Positions 9,517-19,859 of a stretch of DNA of 64,000 nt are shown piece by piece. Under the pieces are notes generated by a model, which did not search any database, had not been told where the DNA came from, and worked only from the letters and a program-made list of their open reading frames with translations. Within the stretch, counting starts at the first letter, position 1. Every line of letters begins with the position of its first letter. Position numbers and translations under genes: made by a program. Source of the stretch: Acytostelium subglobosum LB1 (taxonomy: Eukaryota; Evosea; Eumycetozoa; Acytosteliales; Acytosteliaceae); NCBI RefSeq assembly GCF_000787575.1, contig NW_012236524.1, positions 496,001 through 560,000 on the forward strand. The letters run 5' to 3'.

Positions 9517-11417
9517 CTGGCTTGGTCATGTTCTTGACTCTGGTGTTGGGACAGTATCCCTCATATCGCAGGTCGCCACACGCCTTGCCCAACTTGGGGT
9601 AATCGATTGATTTCTTGCCTGTCTTCTGTGTCCATGGTTTGGTCGAGACGAATCCATCAGTGTGCACGCGCTTGATGCAGTCAATGTCGTCCTTTATTAT
9701 CGTTCCAATCATCTTGCGACCACGAGAGATGATGAATGGCATGATGCGAGCGAATGGTGTGTCGAACATGTCGGTGTTGCAGGCCGACTTGACCATCGCG
9801 TTGCCATTGGCTGTTGGAGTGATGCGATCGATTGAGTAGTACTCGTCAACGTTGATATCAATGTGCTTGATCGTTCTCTGTCCGTCGCTGGTCTCTATCA
9901 CCTCTGCGTCGCACTCCATGTTGACGCATTGCTTGGTCTTGTTGCGCTTGGAGAGAGCGCCCCAGAGACGTTGATAGAGACACTTGCAGAGCTGCTCTAG
10001 TCTAGATTTGGGCTCACATGAATCTATCCAGCCGAGTACCTGATCGATGTACTTGCCAAACAAATCGGAGCCAAACTTCCTGCAGCTGCTGTCGTAGATG
10101 AGCGCGTTGGCCTTGTTGCCAGTCTTGAGGTTGAATGTCAGCCCTAGCTCCTTGGCAAAGATGAGGTCGTAGTGAGTGTAGTAGTTGTTCTTGTTGTGCT
10201 TGAAGGCGCCATGAGTGCCAACGATGGTGGCGCGGTAGATACCGAATGGGATTGATTTCATTGCGCTCAGCTCCTCGTTGGTCAGATGTTGGAACTCGCC
10301 ACACTTGATTGGGATCATGAAGCCACTGCTTCTCAAGATGGCTGCATACATCCTAGCGACGTCATATTTGAAGAGAGCACCAACATGTTGAATTGCCATC
10401 ATCAATGGGCCACCTGATGCCTTTGATATCCACTCGCCCTCCATCTGACCGATGGGCTCTGGTTTGACAGTTTTGTTGTACGAGAGGAACAGCTTGATCG
10501 CAGCCTTTGGATGTTCTGTCCTNTGTGTACATGTCGATGACGCCGTTAGTGTGTTCCTTGAGCGCGTCGGCATCAGCTTTGAACGAGTCAAGCGTCTCCT
10601 CGAGAGTCATGCCCGAGAGGATACGGATGTACTCGCATTTGTCTTGGTACTTGCGTCTCTTCTTGTCGATAAACTGTTGCAATGTGATGGTGCTGTACTC
10701 GTCGTCATCGTAGAGCTGCACCTGTTCTCCTTTGAGATACTTGAATACGATTGGCTTGATGTAGACATCTCGCTCGTTGTGTCGAGAGTATCTGATGCCC
10801 TTGCCTGCATAAGTGCCTTCCTTGTCTAGTTTGTAATGACCGTTGGTTAGTATTAGGTTGACCTCTCTTGTTGCCTTGCTGGGCGAGGCGTAGCAGTGAT
10901 CACCTTTGACGTTGATTTTGATGTTGAGCCTGTCCTCGAGTTCTGGGATCCGCTTGATAGAGACCTTCTGATCGACATTGAGCTTTAGGTCCTTCTTGAG
11001 TTGTGATGGCTTGCCGTAGTGCTCTGTCACCTGGTCTGGGTAGGCATCGTGGAGGCAGTGGTAGAGGCAGTTGCTCCATTCACCGTCGCAGCCACCTGCC
11101 TTTCCCTTTGTTTGATGTACGTAGATGTAGAACGATTTGAATGTGTCAGGCTCTGTGATGGGCGCGCCATCGTACTCGTGAGGATCAAACATGATGATCG
11201 GCTCGCCTACCTTGGTGAACCTGCCTGATCGATACTGATGATTGCCGTAGTCGAGCACGACCTCAATTCTGGCGTTGGCACCGTAGCGTTGGAGCGTGTT
11301 GCTGTCTCGCTGCGCGATTCGTTCGATGTCTGCTCTTGTGTAGTTGCCTGTGAGCTTGATCTCGGTCACGCCCGTCTTCTTCAGTCTGCCGCCAATGTCT
11401 CTTGTTGATCTACTCAT
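9464..11417 (-). pseudogene. Family-B (probably protein-primed type) DNA polymerase region of the element
   Basis: The region starts at MSRSTRDIGG inside the right arm and runs about 2 kb. The N-terminal part contains CDGEWSNCLYHCLHDAY. Polymerase motifs are visible: KYDVARMYAAIL corresponds to motif A (DxxSLYP), CLYQRLWGALSKRNK resembles motif B, and KRVHTDGFVSTKP corresponds to motif C (the DTDS position, here HTDG). The compact size and lack of other replication genes fit polymerases of Polintons, linear plasmids or related elements. The region is broken and carries an unresolved N. This is a fossil or nearly so. I saw no terminal-protein gene. Confidence 0.65.
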
Positions 11418-11460
11418 TCTATATATTAACATTGAGATGTTAATTTATATCACTTTGAAC

Positions 11461-11631
11461 TTATTTGTTGGCCAGCAACTGTTTGTGGATGTAGCCATGC
11501 TTATGTCGATTGAGATTGGTGCGACCAACTTCGAAGCCGCACTCGCATCTTACCTTTTGTTTGATGTATGCTTTGTGACGCTCTCTGAACTCTGAGTTCT
11601 CGTCCCAATAGTATTTTTTGCATAATGACAT
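11461..11631 (-). CDS. Small zinc-finger-like protein of the element, right-arm copy (56 aa)
   Basis: Intact counterpart of 6677-6847: MSLCKKYYWDENSEF, then CECGF, GRTNLNRHK and GYIHK. The Cys/His residues are the same in both copies, with a few substitutions elsewhere. It ends 43 bp before the polymerase start at 11417, on the same strand, so the two may be co-expressed. Confidence 0.6.
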   Translation of the reverse strand: MSLCKKYYWDENSEFRERHKAYIKQKVRCECGFEVGRTNLNRHKHGYIHKQLLANK

Positions 11632-11860
11632 GTTATATCTGTTAGAGATAAATTGTTTAATTTAATTTATTTGTAGTTGATTTACCAAATTGGGACGAAC
11701 AGATCACTTTTCACACCACAGCTTCTCAAGGCTCAACTTTGTTTCTCACTCATTCATTATTCACAACCACAACAACAACAACAACAAATATTACAAATAC
11801 TACAACAACAACTACAACTATTATTTTGCATTATCTCTTAGTAACCCTATACCCATATCA

Positions 11861-12407
11861 ATGGAGCAGCAACTCACCCAAGCCCAGCTCCTCCAGCTAC
11901 TGCTGAAAGCTGGAGTACCTGACGATGTGGCCAACCCACTGTCCCAAACAATGTTGCAACAACGTGTCAATACCCATGAATCAATACTTTCAGTGTTAAC
12001 CAACAGCGATCTACGAGGTCAGGTCTTCAACACTCTCGCAGTAGGCGATGTTGCGAAGCTCACCGCACTTGTCAAACCAGTTGCCCCAGCTCGTAAGTAC
12101 AAACAACATAGGCGCAATGTCTTCATTCAATACTAACATATACACTCTAGCCGGTGCTGCAGGAGGAGGTGATGACAATGATCGTAAGTACATATAAGAG
12201 CGAATTAAGTGTTCGATTGATACTAATAATGTTTCTATCACAGTTGCGAAGATGGTACAACTTCTCCAGGACATCAAGCTTCAGAATCAAGAGCAGATGC
12301 AGATTTTGATCAACTCAGCCTTCATCAGATCGCCAATCTCAGATGGCAACTCTTCAAACTTCAAACGATTGGCATCACATGCACTGAGGAGTCAACAACA
12401 AAGTTGA
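11861..12407 (+). CDS. Small spliced gene in the right arm, 142 aa, unknown
   Basis: Three exons (11861-12092, 12151-12183, 12244-12407) join in frame through GTAAGT...TAG and GTAAGT...CAG introns. The protein starts MEQQLTQAQLLQLLLKAGV, has a Gly/Asp linker (GAAGGGDDND) from the mini-exon, and a helical C-terminal part (MVQLLQDIKLQNQEQMQIL). Exons 2 and 3 and both introns are shared with the left arm, but exon 1 lies in the divergent cassette. It is transcribed divergently from the zinc-finger/polymerase unit. I recognise no family. An oligomerising or DNA-binding helical protein is possible. Confidence 0.5.
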
Positions 12408-12627
12408 ATGAGCATACTCTCTTCAATATGGACACCTTTATGGAGTCATAGCTCAGACTTGCTGCTGCATCAACTAAATCAACTACATCATCTACCACGA
12501 CAACACCATCAGAGTCACCATTGGTCATCCAAAGAACTTTTCCTCATCAGAGTCTTGATATGCCAGCAATAAACCCTGCTTGCGCTCACTCAATTTAAAC
12601 CCATTCAAACTCACACAAGTGCAATAG

Positions 12628-12900
12628 CCATGTAGACAGGATGGGCCAGTTGTTTTATTTATCAAGTTCACTACTACGTTTGATGGTACTCGATCAATCA
12701 AGATGGAGCATGGTGAACATATTATTATACGAAAGTCATTCTATCCATTGTTGACGATTAACAGACATAATGAGACAGCGGATTGGGTACATGGAAATGG
12801 TAAAACTGATAGAGATGAGTGGAAACTACACATTCTGGAACCAATCCACTCACTCAACATTGGCCAACTGAGGTACTTGACTGTTGGATTGATTGATTGA
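12628..12900 (+). pseudogene. NAD-kinase-like C-terminal fragment
   Basis: The frame TTTFDGTRSIKMEHGEHIII continues RKSFYPLLTINRHNETADWV. This matches the end of the NAD kinase fold in eukaryotes (FDG, then HG-x-x-I-x-I-x-x-S-x-YP, TI, and DW). Only this C-terminal part is present, and an in-frame stop lies just upstream at 12625. The 5' two-thirds crosses into the arm, so the fragment is duplicated in inverted orientation at 5673-5850. It was probably host sequence captured at or next to the element's end. Confidence 0.5.
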
Positions 12901-13095
12901 TTAATTGATTGATTGTTAACATATTGAATGATTCCAATCGATTGTTGTGCATCCAGTCCATGTCACTTACATTCAACTTGAGTACAGAGTCATCGGGCAA
13001 CAGTGATGGCTTGGACGTTAGGGAGCACAAACAATAGATCATACATTTTTCAAACAACTTCGGAATCAATTCAAGACTAAGAGATAATAATATTG

Positions 13096-14189
13096 ATGGA
13101 GATAATGAATGTTAGTATATATACGAGGATCATTGACATTGTGTTTGATGATCCACTTCATGCTTGGAGATGGAAGATCTCATTATCATTGGTATCAAAG
13201 AGATTCTTTAAGATTGTATCAAATCATATGAATAAGATGTTCAACAATACACAACTCTCCAAAGATATCATTCATCTACAATCACCTTATTGTTTAATCA
13301 AGAATATCAACTCACTTCATATTGATAATCCTTATTTAAATGATATTGATACATTACTACAACGACATCATGACGTTTATCATAATGTTCAATCCCTCAT
13401 TGTTGACTTTGAAGGTGATTGTCAAGAATTTATAAATGCCCTGCCGAGTGTCATTACTAGTCTCCCTCAATTACAACATATATCACTATGTGAAGTTGAT
13501 GAGACCATCATTCAAACATTGCGATCAAACATTGGCAGAGAGAAGATGTTATCAAGGTGACATTGACCGAGTGAAAGGTGGCCATTTCATATCAACCTCC
13601 TACGATGGCAACAATCACATATATCTGGTCCGTGGCTACGACCCAAATCGAAACTTATTAGATCGTGTGGATTGTTTCGACATTGTCACACAAAAGTTCA
13701 GAACAGTCGGACGTCTTCCCTATGGATTGGCCAGGCCTACAAATTGTAGCCTAGGCTACAATCCATTTCAAAAGCAACAAAATCTATATAGCTGGTGGAC
13801 ATACATTGAATTGTGCTGGAGCCCCATCCAATCACGGAAATCTGGTCTCTTACAACACTATTAACAAGGTCACTCACACGATGGTCGCCTCAACAATGAT
13901 CGATACCAAATCAATATGTTTCGATAAAAGTGGCCATGTGTACTTTTTGGATGGAAACACATTCATGAGGTACGAAATAAGAAACAATCAACCAAAACAA
14001 CTATCTCCTTGCCCGGTGTTCCAACCCTATAATCAATTGGTGTTCGTTCGATCATATGGTATTATCTATCTTGGTGGCAAGAACCAGAATTATCGATACT
14101 CATTTAAAGATAACAAATGGAAACAACTAATAGATCAGGATCCTATGATGACCCGAGTTGGTCATTCTGGTTTGTGTATTGTAGAATAA
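13096..14189 (+). pseudogene. F-box/kelch-like gene with two frame changes
   Basis: The N-terminus has an F-box-like helix pair (DDPLHAWRWKISLSLVSKRFF) followed by leucine-rich spacing (SLIVDFEGDCQEFINALP). After the first frame ends at 13560, a second frame carries kelch-like text (YLVRGYDPNRNLLDRVDCFDI). Near 13787 the sense moves to a third frame (AGGHTLNCAGAP, VYFLDGNTFMRYEI, IIYLGGKNQNYRY, stop at 14189). Each change is equivalent to one extra base, and no intron of workable size bridges them. The family is large and turns over fast in dictyostelids. The start is the ATG at 13096. This is either a young pseudogene or two sequencing errors. Confidence 0.7.
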
Positions 14190-14485
14190 ACACAGGAATT
14201 AATAGTTTTACAAATAAATAAATAAATAATAAGTTAAAATATACTGTTTGTTAATACAAGTATCAAAAAAGGACACTTCAACTATGAGTTGGGAGTTAAC
14301 AACAAATGTGGTGATAATAATAATTAAAATATTAATTAATCAACCTTTGTTTAGTTGTAGAAGGAATAATAATAATTCCAGCTCAATCAAAGATAAACTT
14401 TGATTCAAAAATAATAATAACTGAATGGTTGTCTGAGAATAGATTAGATGAAAATTATTTTATTATTATAATATTTTTTTTTAGA

Positions 14486-14795
14486 ATCCTATTAAATAGT
14501 AGTACCGTAAAGTAATAATTTATATTATAAATAAAAGTATAAATAATTAATTAATATTAATATTAATCAGAGTACCTATGTGAAGTGGTCTTAGGTTGTA
14601 GTTGGAACTGGACAGGGTCTAGGTATATAGGGGTTCGACTCCCATGGTACCAAACTGTTTTTATCCCTCCTCCTTCTCCTATCCTCCTCCTTCTCCTCTC
14701 ACATCCAACATGAGGACATTTTTGGTGAATATTCTCTTATTCCTTATCAAACAAAGATGTAGATTCTTTTGCACTCACCAAAGTATACTTTAGTG
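14486..14795 (+). repeat. Dispersed repeat with tRNA-like RNA unit, copy A
   Basis: About 300 bp that match 29718-29982. The shared parts are an upstream GTACCGTAAAG block (14502-14512), a 43-nt perfectly conserved stretch containing TATAAATA (14538-14545), the RNA unit, a CCCTCCTCC tract, and a distal CACTCACCA...AGTATA block. Inter-block spacing differs, so the copies are not recent duplicates, yet the promoter-like blocks and stems are conserved. Confidence 0.8.
14572..14662 (+). ncRNA. tRNA-like structured RNA, copy A
   Basis: The 5' GTACC-U-AUG pairs with 3' CAU-GGUACC, leaving a bulged U. Inside, CTTAG pairs with CTAGG. An A-box-like TGTGAAGTGG (14579-14588), an exact B-box GGTTCGACTCC (14632-14642) and a T5 run (14658-14662) fit Pol III transcription. 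TATAAATA lies 34 nt upstream. There is no normal anticodon arm, so it is not a working tRNA. The second copy keeps both stems through compensatory changes, which supports a real RNA. No known family is recognised. Confidence 0.6.
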
Positions 14796-14903
14796 ATTGA
14801 ATAATATGGACGATCAAAGAAGACCATAATTGTTTTACTTTTCTAATAAATCGAACTTCAAACATAATTTTGTTGATTTATTTTGAATGGCAAAATAAGC
14901 AAA

Positions 14904-14911
14904 ATTGGCGC
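14904..14911 (+). promoter_or_regulatory. E2F-like site upstream of SSRP1
   Basis: The core TTGGCGC at 14905-14911 lies 75 bp before the SSRP1 start codon in otherwise AT-rich sequence. It matches the TTSSCGC core of E2F/DP sites. Dictyostelids have Rb and E2F genes. Function is inferred. Confidence 0.4.
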
Positions 14912-14985
14912 ACTTCATTATTAATTTCGCTTTGTACATTTACTTTATTCATTCATTCATACATACATACATATAATACACAGAC

Positions 14986-16875
14986 ATGACCTCAGTTCAT
15001 CAATTCAACAATATATCACTTGGTGGAAGAATTGGAGGTGTACGTACTTTGGAAGATACTCACGTCAGACATTGACACTCGCTCGATCACTCACACGCTC
15101 ACTCATAACATCACTCAATGACAACAACAACAACAGACAAGAGGTACACTAAAGATAAACTCAGCTGGTCTAGCATGGAAGACAGAGGCAGGCAGAAGTG
15201 AGACAGTTACTTCAGAGGATGTTGATAAGGCTTCATGGATTAGATTGACACCAAAGCTTTATCAACTGAACTTGGCAATGAAGGGAGGCTCTATCGTCAA
15301 GTTTGATGGCTTCAGAGAGCAGGACCATGAGTTCCTCAAGAAGTTCTTATCAGAGAGCTATCACGTCGACCTTGTGACGGCCGAGCTCTCGACCAAGGGC
15401 TCAAACTTTGGTGTGGCTTCGATCGCTGGCTCAATGGTCACATTCCAAATCGACGGCAAGACCTCGTTCGAGTTCCCCATCAGCGACGTGTCTCAATCAA
15501 TCGTCAACCCAAACAACAAGAACGAGTTGACCATTGAGTTCCAGAACGACTCGACACTCGACGACGAGGACGAGTCGCTGGTCGAGCTGCGCTTCTTTGC
15601 GCCAACCCACGCAAAGGACGGCGACGAGGAGGACGAGGACGAGGAGCATCCCATTCAGGACTTCCAAGAGACATTGCTCGCAAAGTCAGACATTAGCAAC
15701 GTGGGCAAGAGCATTGCCCAGCTCAGCGACATCAACTTCCTGACGCCACGTGCTCGCTTTGAGATGGAGATGTATCCCAACTTCCTCAGACTGCACGGCA
15801 AGACACACGACTACAAGATATCATACGACATCATCTCGAAGCTATTCCAACTGCCCAGTCAAGATCAGAACAACATGTTCTTTGTCATCAGCTTGGACCC
15901 ACCCGTTCGTCAAGGCAACACCAAGTACTCCCATCTCGTCATTCAGATACCCAAGGAGAAGGAGGCTTCACTCGAGCTCAACCTATCAGAGTATGTCATG
16001 TCATGTCATGCCAAGTCAATCAACATGTACGAACAACGCATTAACACACTTTACTATACTAGGGAGGCACAACTAAAGTATCAAGACAAGCTGTCCCCAA
16101 CGATGAAGGGAACATTCTATGTGTTGGTGCGTAGGATATTGACATCGATGACTGGAAAGAACATTATTGTGCCAGGCAACTTCCAATCGTTCAATCAAGC
16201 CAACTCGATCAAGTGTTCGCTAAAGGCCAGCGAGGGCAACCTCTATCCACTGGAACGTTCATTCTTCTTTATCCACAAGCCGCCCACCTACATCAAGTAC
16301 ACCGACATCCAACTTATCGACTTCTCACGTGCACCAATCACCGTTGGCAGTGGCCGTAACTCATCGACCAGTCGTACATTCGACATGATCATCACACTCA
16401 AGGATTCCTCCACCATCCAGTTCACCAACATTCTCAAGTATGTAACCTCAACCTCGTCCTCCTTGTTCATCTCTCTAACAAACACATCAATCAATCAATC
16501 TACAGGGACGAGTACAGTCTGTTGCTTGACTTTATAAACCAGAAACAGATCAAGGTCGCAGTTCCAGATAAAGGAGTAAGTTGCTTTGATGATGGAGACC
16601 AACAGGCCATTGGCTAACATTCACTCACTTCTCTCACATGTTTATTGTAGGCTACACCAATGCAGTTGGTTGACGATGAGTCGTCCGACGAAGATTATGT
16701 TCCATCTACTGAAGAGTATGTATTGTTAGCCATCAACATTGATTGATTGATTGATTGATAGAATGACCATTTGCTAACTTTGTATTTGATGATCAACAAC
16801 AGGTCCGAGTCTGAGCTGTCGTCTCAATCAGAGTCTGAATCAGAGAAGAAGGCCAAGAAGAAGCAGAAGAAGTAA
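14986..16875 (+). CDS. SSRP1: FACT complex subunit SSRP1/Pob3, 520 aa
   Basis: SSRP1/Pob3 pairs with Spt16 to move histones during transcription and replication. Five exons fit in frame: 14986-15039, 15137-16437, 16506-16575, 16651-16715 and 16803-16875. The N-terminus FNNISLGGRIGG...GTLKI...GLAWK is typical, followed by the dimerisation region and the two PH-like modules (KFDGFREQDHEFL, RAPITVGSGRNSS, FTNILKDEYSLLLDFI). It ends in an acidic stretch (DDESSDEDYVPSTEE) and a lysine tail (KKAKKKQKK). There is no HMG box, so the architecture is Pob3-like rather than animal SSRP1-like. A TTGGCGC element 75 bp upstream hints at cell-cycle control. Confidence 0.95.
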
Positions 16876-17029
16876 TCGTCTATCGTCTTTGGGTTGTCGT
16901 AGTTGTTGCCCTTCTTGCATATATACATTAAAGCTATTGCGCTGATTCTAATGGATGACAAACAATGATGGATGGAAGGATGATCGATTGATTGATTATG
17001 ACCTTTGTACAGTTGTCATTGACTATATA

Positions 17030-17665
17030 TTACAGTGATTCTTGTTGTTGTTGTTGCAGTGGTTGATCATCTTGCTTCTTCTCCAAGTACACCTTGTACT
17101 CATCGGGGAATGCACTGGCCATGTGTTGATCCAACTCATTCCTAAAGGACTGTATACATGGCATACTTTGGTCAATAGCTAGGTCGTTGTTGATCTGCCG
17201 TCCACATCAACGATATACATACCTTGATTGATTCAATCTTGCCCTTTGTTCGCTCGTTCGCTACTAAACAGTTCTGAAGTGTCTCTTTAACATATAGATC
17301 AGGGTTCTTACTCTGATCAATCACTTTGAATATCTCTAAAGGTATCTCGACATTATCAAACAAGTCCTTCTGACTCTCAACCTTCTTATATAATGTTATA
17401 ATCTTTCCTCTGTTATATATATATATATATATGTTATATAAGTAGTTAGTTACTGTCATACTGTGATATTGAACATTACTACTTACAACTTCTCGAATAG
17501 TACAGGCTGGCTTTGACTTTGGAACTCTTCAATTACTATTATTGATCGATTTAGTTCCTCAACCAAGTCCTCTACAGTCTTTAACAACTCTTGAGGGTTA
17601 CCTTGCTGTTGTTGTTGTTGTTGTTGTTCTGTTGACATTGAATTGTTATTACTATCCATCATCAT
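17030..17665 (-). CDS. MED10: Mediator subunit 10, 161 aa
   Basis: MED10 is a middle-module subunit of the Mediator coactivator of RNA polymerase II. Three exons on the minus strand join in frame: 17665-17487, 17409-17223 and 17149-17030. After a short N/Q-rich start come ELLKTVEDLVEELNRSI, the family core IPLEIFKVIDQSKNPDLYVKE, CLVANERTKGKIESIK and FRNELDQHMASAFPDEYK, matching eukaryotic MED10/Nut2 end to end. A Q-rich tail closes the protein. The start codon is only 99 bp from that of PSMG2 on the other strand, so the two must share a very short bidirectional promoter. Confidence 0.93.
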
Positions 17666-17764
17666 TGTTGATCAAGATCAAAGTGAATGAAAGTTGTTTG
17701 TTCATTTTGGACTTTCATTCATTCATTCAACGCTTGAACATCACTCAATCAAATACATAATATA

Positions 17765-18738
17765 ATGACAAGCACAGATTCATTCTACTTCCCTCTTATC
17801 AATGATGGTGTACCATTACAGACTACATTCAATGATAATATATTGATTTGGGTATGACGATACCTATATTACTCAACACACTTGAGACAAGTCCACTAAC
17901 TCGCATCACTCAATCAATCACATACTTACAGCCTGCATTGACACTTGGAAATGTGCCACAGTTAGCAATAGACTTGATTATCAATACTTATCAATTGAAG
18001 AGAGTTGGATTCATACATAATGAGAATGTTGTGCCTTTGATTGGCAATGATACATTCGATTCAACAACAGAAGGTGGACAACAACAAGGTACAATGTCAC
18101 TAAGTGTTGAGGTGTTTCAATCACAGCAAGCCAAGATCACACTGGTACAACAACGATCACCTATATTGGAAGGCTGCATTCACAAGTTTGCAAACAGTCT
18201 GCTACAATGGTACAAGCAGGCTGGATTCAGGGAGCTTCTGTTCCTAGCGAGCACCAATGCCAACAAGCGAACCGACTCGCAGTTGACTGGAACACAGCTG
18301 AGATATGTTGCTGCCAATGCCGCCGCCGACTTGACCAAGTCGATTGAGCGTGCCGAGCAACTGTGTTTGGTACCACGCATGGAGACTGAGGTGGAGGTCG
18401 ATGGTGACATCATCCAACTGAGTGATCGATTGACTGGACTTGGTCGTGAGTTGATGCGTTCGTCAAACAATACCCAGCCCAACATCCCAATGCTAGCACT
18501 TGTCCTCTTCTGTTCGGAAGGAGAGAACACACCAGATGCAATCAACATGGCCAATCACTTGGCCGTCTACACTGGCTTGGCAAACAAGGGTAAGACTACT
18601 GCTTCATGTTTGATTGAACTGAAGACCATACTGACATTCAATCAATCCCATCTAACAGGAGATAAGATCGAGTTTAAGATACCATCGAGCTGGAAGCTGC
18701 TCCAAGGACCATCATTTGATCAATCTTTATTCTTCTGA
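17765..18738 (+). CDS. PSMG2: Proteasome assembly chaperone 2, 274 aa
   Basis: With PAC1 this chaperone guides 20S proteasome alpha-ring assembly. Exons are 17765-17851, 17932-18589 and 18659-18738. Recognisable family features are PALTLGNVPQLAIDLII near the start, GFIHNENVVPLIGND, the conserved ALVLFCSEGENTPDAINMA, and the end KIPSSWKLLQGPSFDQSLF, which parallels the human C-terminus. The second intron (18590-18658, 69 nt) is a multiple of three without stops, so an unspliced form would add 23 residues. It is divergent from MED10 with 99 bp between start codons. Confidence 0.93.
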
Positions 18739-18861
18739 TCAGCGCACCCGCCGCCTTGTACAAATAAACCGAGAAGGAGATGTTGTCCATCGAGTGAACG
18801 AGTGAATGAGCGAGTGAGTAAGGTGTACCAATACATAGTAGTCCACTCTATCCAAATCACT

Positions 18862-19859
18862 TTAGTTCTTCTTTATCGAGCGATAACCATCAATGGATTG
18901 GAAGAAGTTCCTTGCAATGAGTTTGGTCCAATGCAACTCTAGCGACAAAATAGAAGCAGAAGCTAGATTGGCAATTATATACTGTCCCAATTCAAATCGT
19001 CCAAATGCTGTATACAATAGCCAGATATTGGTTGGAATCCTGTGAACGATCAATCCAACTAATATTAAATGATCGGAGGAGGGAGTTAGGACATGATCAT
19101 TGATCTTTGATGACTGCTGGCGATATCCAGAATACATACCAAGTGAGAAGAAACAGCTAATGATGTAAAGTAGAGTGAATCTTTGATTGTAGTTGTTGCT
19201 CCAAGAGATAATAGTACTGAATGGAACAAGTACATCAAAGGTCAAACTGAATGCTCCTGTAATGAAGGCTTTCTTAATAGTCTATAATCAATCAATAGGT
19301 TAGCCAATTTGATCAATCAATATACACTGGACATCATTGACAGACTTACAATACAAAGAACACATCCTACAATTGTTACGATGTGATGGAGGTACATATC
19401 TTTGGCGGTACTCTTGTAGATGACCAGAATAGCAAAGTCGGCAATGTGGAATAACATTGTTGCAATGTAAACATAGTGTAACTCTGTGATTCCACTTCTT
19501 TCTTTGTTGAATATTGCCGTCAGACTATAATAAAGAATGGGACCGGCGAATACTGTTCTGATCACTCGTTGGTACAACTCGAATAGACGACCTTTTTGCT
19601 GGAGGATTTTGGTCTGTTGCGCCGCGCCCGGGAACATCTGTAGCAGCCACCCGACTCCATAAAGTGACAATATTTGGAAGATGACTATTGGTGTTACAAA
19701 GTAGACCAGGAACATCATCAATGGTTGATTGGGGCTGGTCACCTCGATTGGCAATCCAAACACATTGTAAAAGAGTGAGTCGTCCAGCTTCAATTCCACA
19801 TCTTGATAGTCGAACAAATATGGATTTAATTTATCCAAGTTTAATAATAATACTGCCAT
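18862..19859 (-). CDS. TLC-domain membrane protein, 309 aa
   Basis: Two exons, 19859-19350 and 19281-18862, give a polytopic protein with about six to eight hydrophobic segments. The hallmark of the TRAM-LAG1-CLN8 fold is visible: a histidine pair in MYLHHIVTIVGCVLC after a membrane helix (YIATMLFHIADFAILVIY). Later helices include LILVGLIVHRIPTNIWLLY. Length and layout suit the TLCD/TMEM56 type rather than ceramide synthase, since there is no homeobox-like segment and no obvious lag motif. Such proteins act in ER or plasma-membrane lipid handling. The exact substrate cannot be told from sequence. It is tail-to-tail with PSMG2. Confidence 0.8.

Larger units (their letters stand above)
5673..12814. 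mobile_element. Fossil with long inverted arms and a family-B DNA polymerase (Polinton-like or linear-plasmid-like)
   Basis: The element is defined by inverted arms: 5673-7344 (left) and 10962-12814 (right), almost identical apart from one internal cassette. Between and within the arms lie a family-B polymerase region, a small zinc-finger ORF in each arm, a spliced small gene, an acidic ORF, a coiled-coil remnant and tandem repeats. Long terminal inverted repeats plus such a polymerase recall Polintons or linear plasmids. I see no capsid, integrase or protease gene, so the family call is tentative. The polymerase region is broken in at least one or two places, yet the arms are nearly identical, so the copy looks young. 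No target-site duplication is seen at the arm ends. Single Ns show imperfect assembly here. Confidence 0.65.
10962..12814 (-). repeat. Right arm of the long inverted repeat
   Basis: Reverse complement of 5673-7344 except for a divergent cassette at about 11650-12090. It ends outward at 12814 (ACTGATAGAG), where the NAD-kinase-like frame continues without a break. This side may therefore preserve the original arrangement. Confidence 0.9.
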
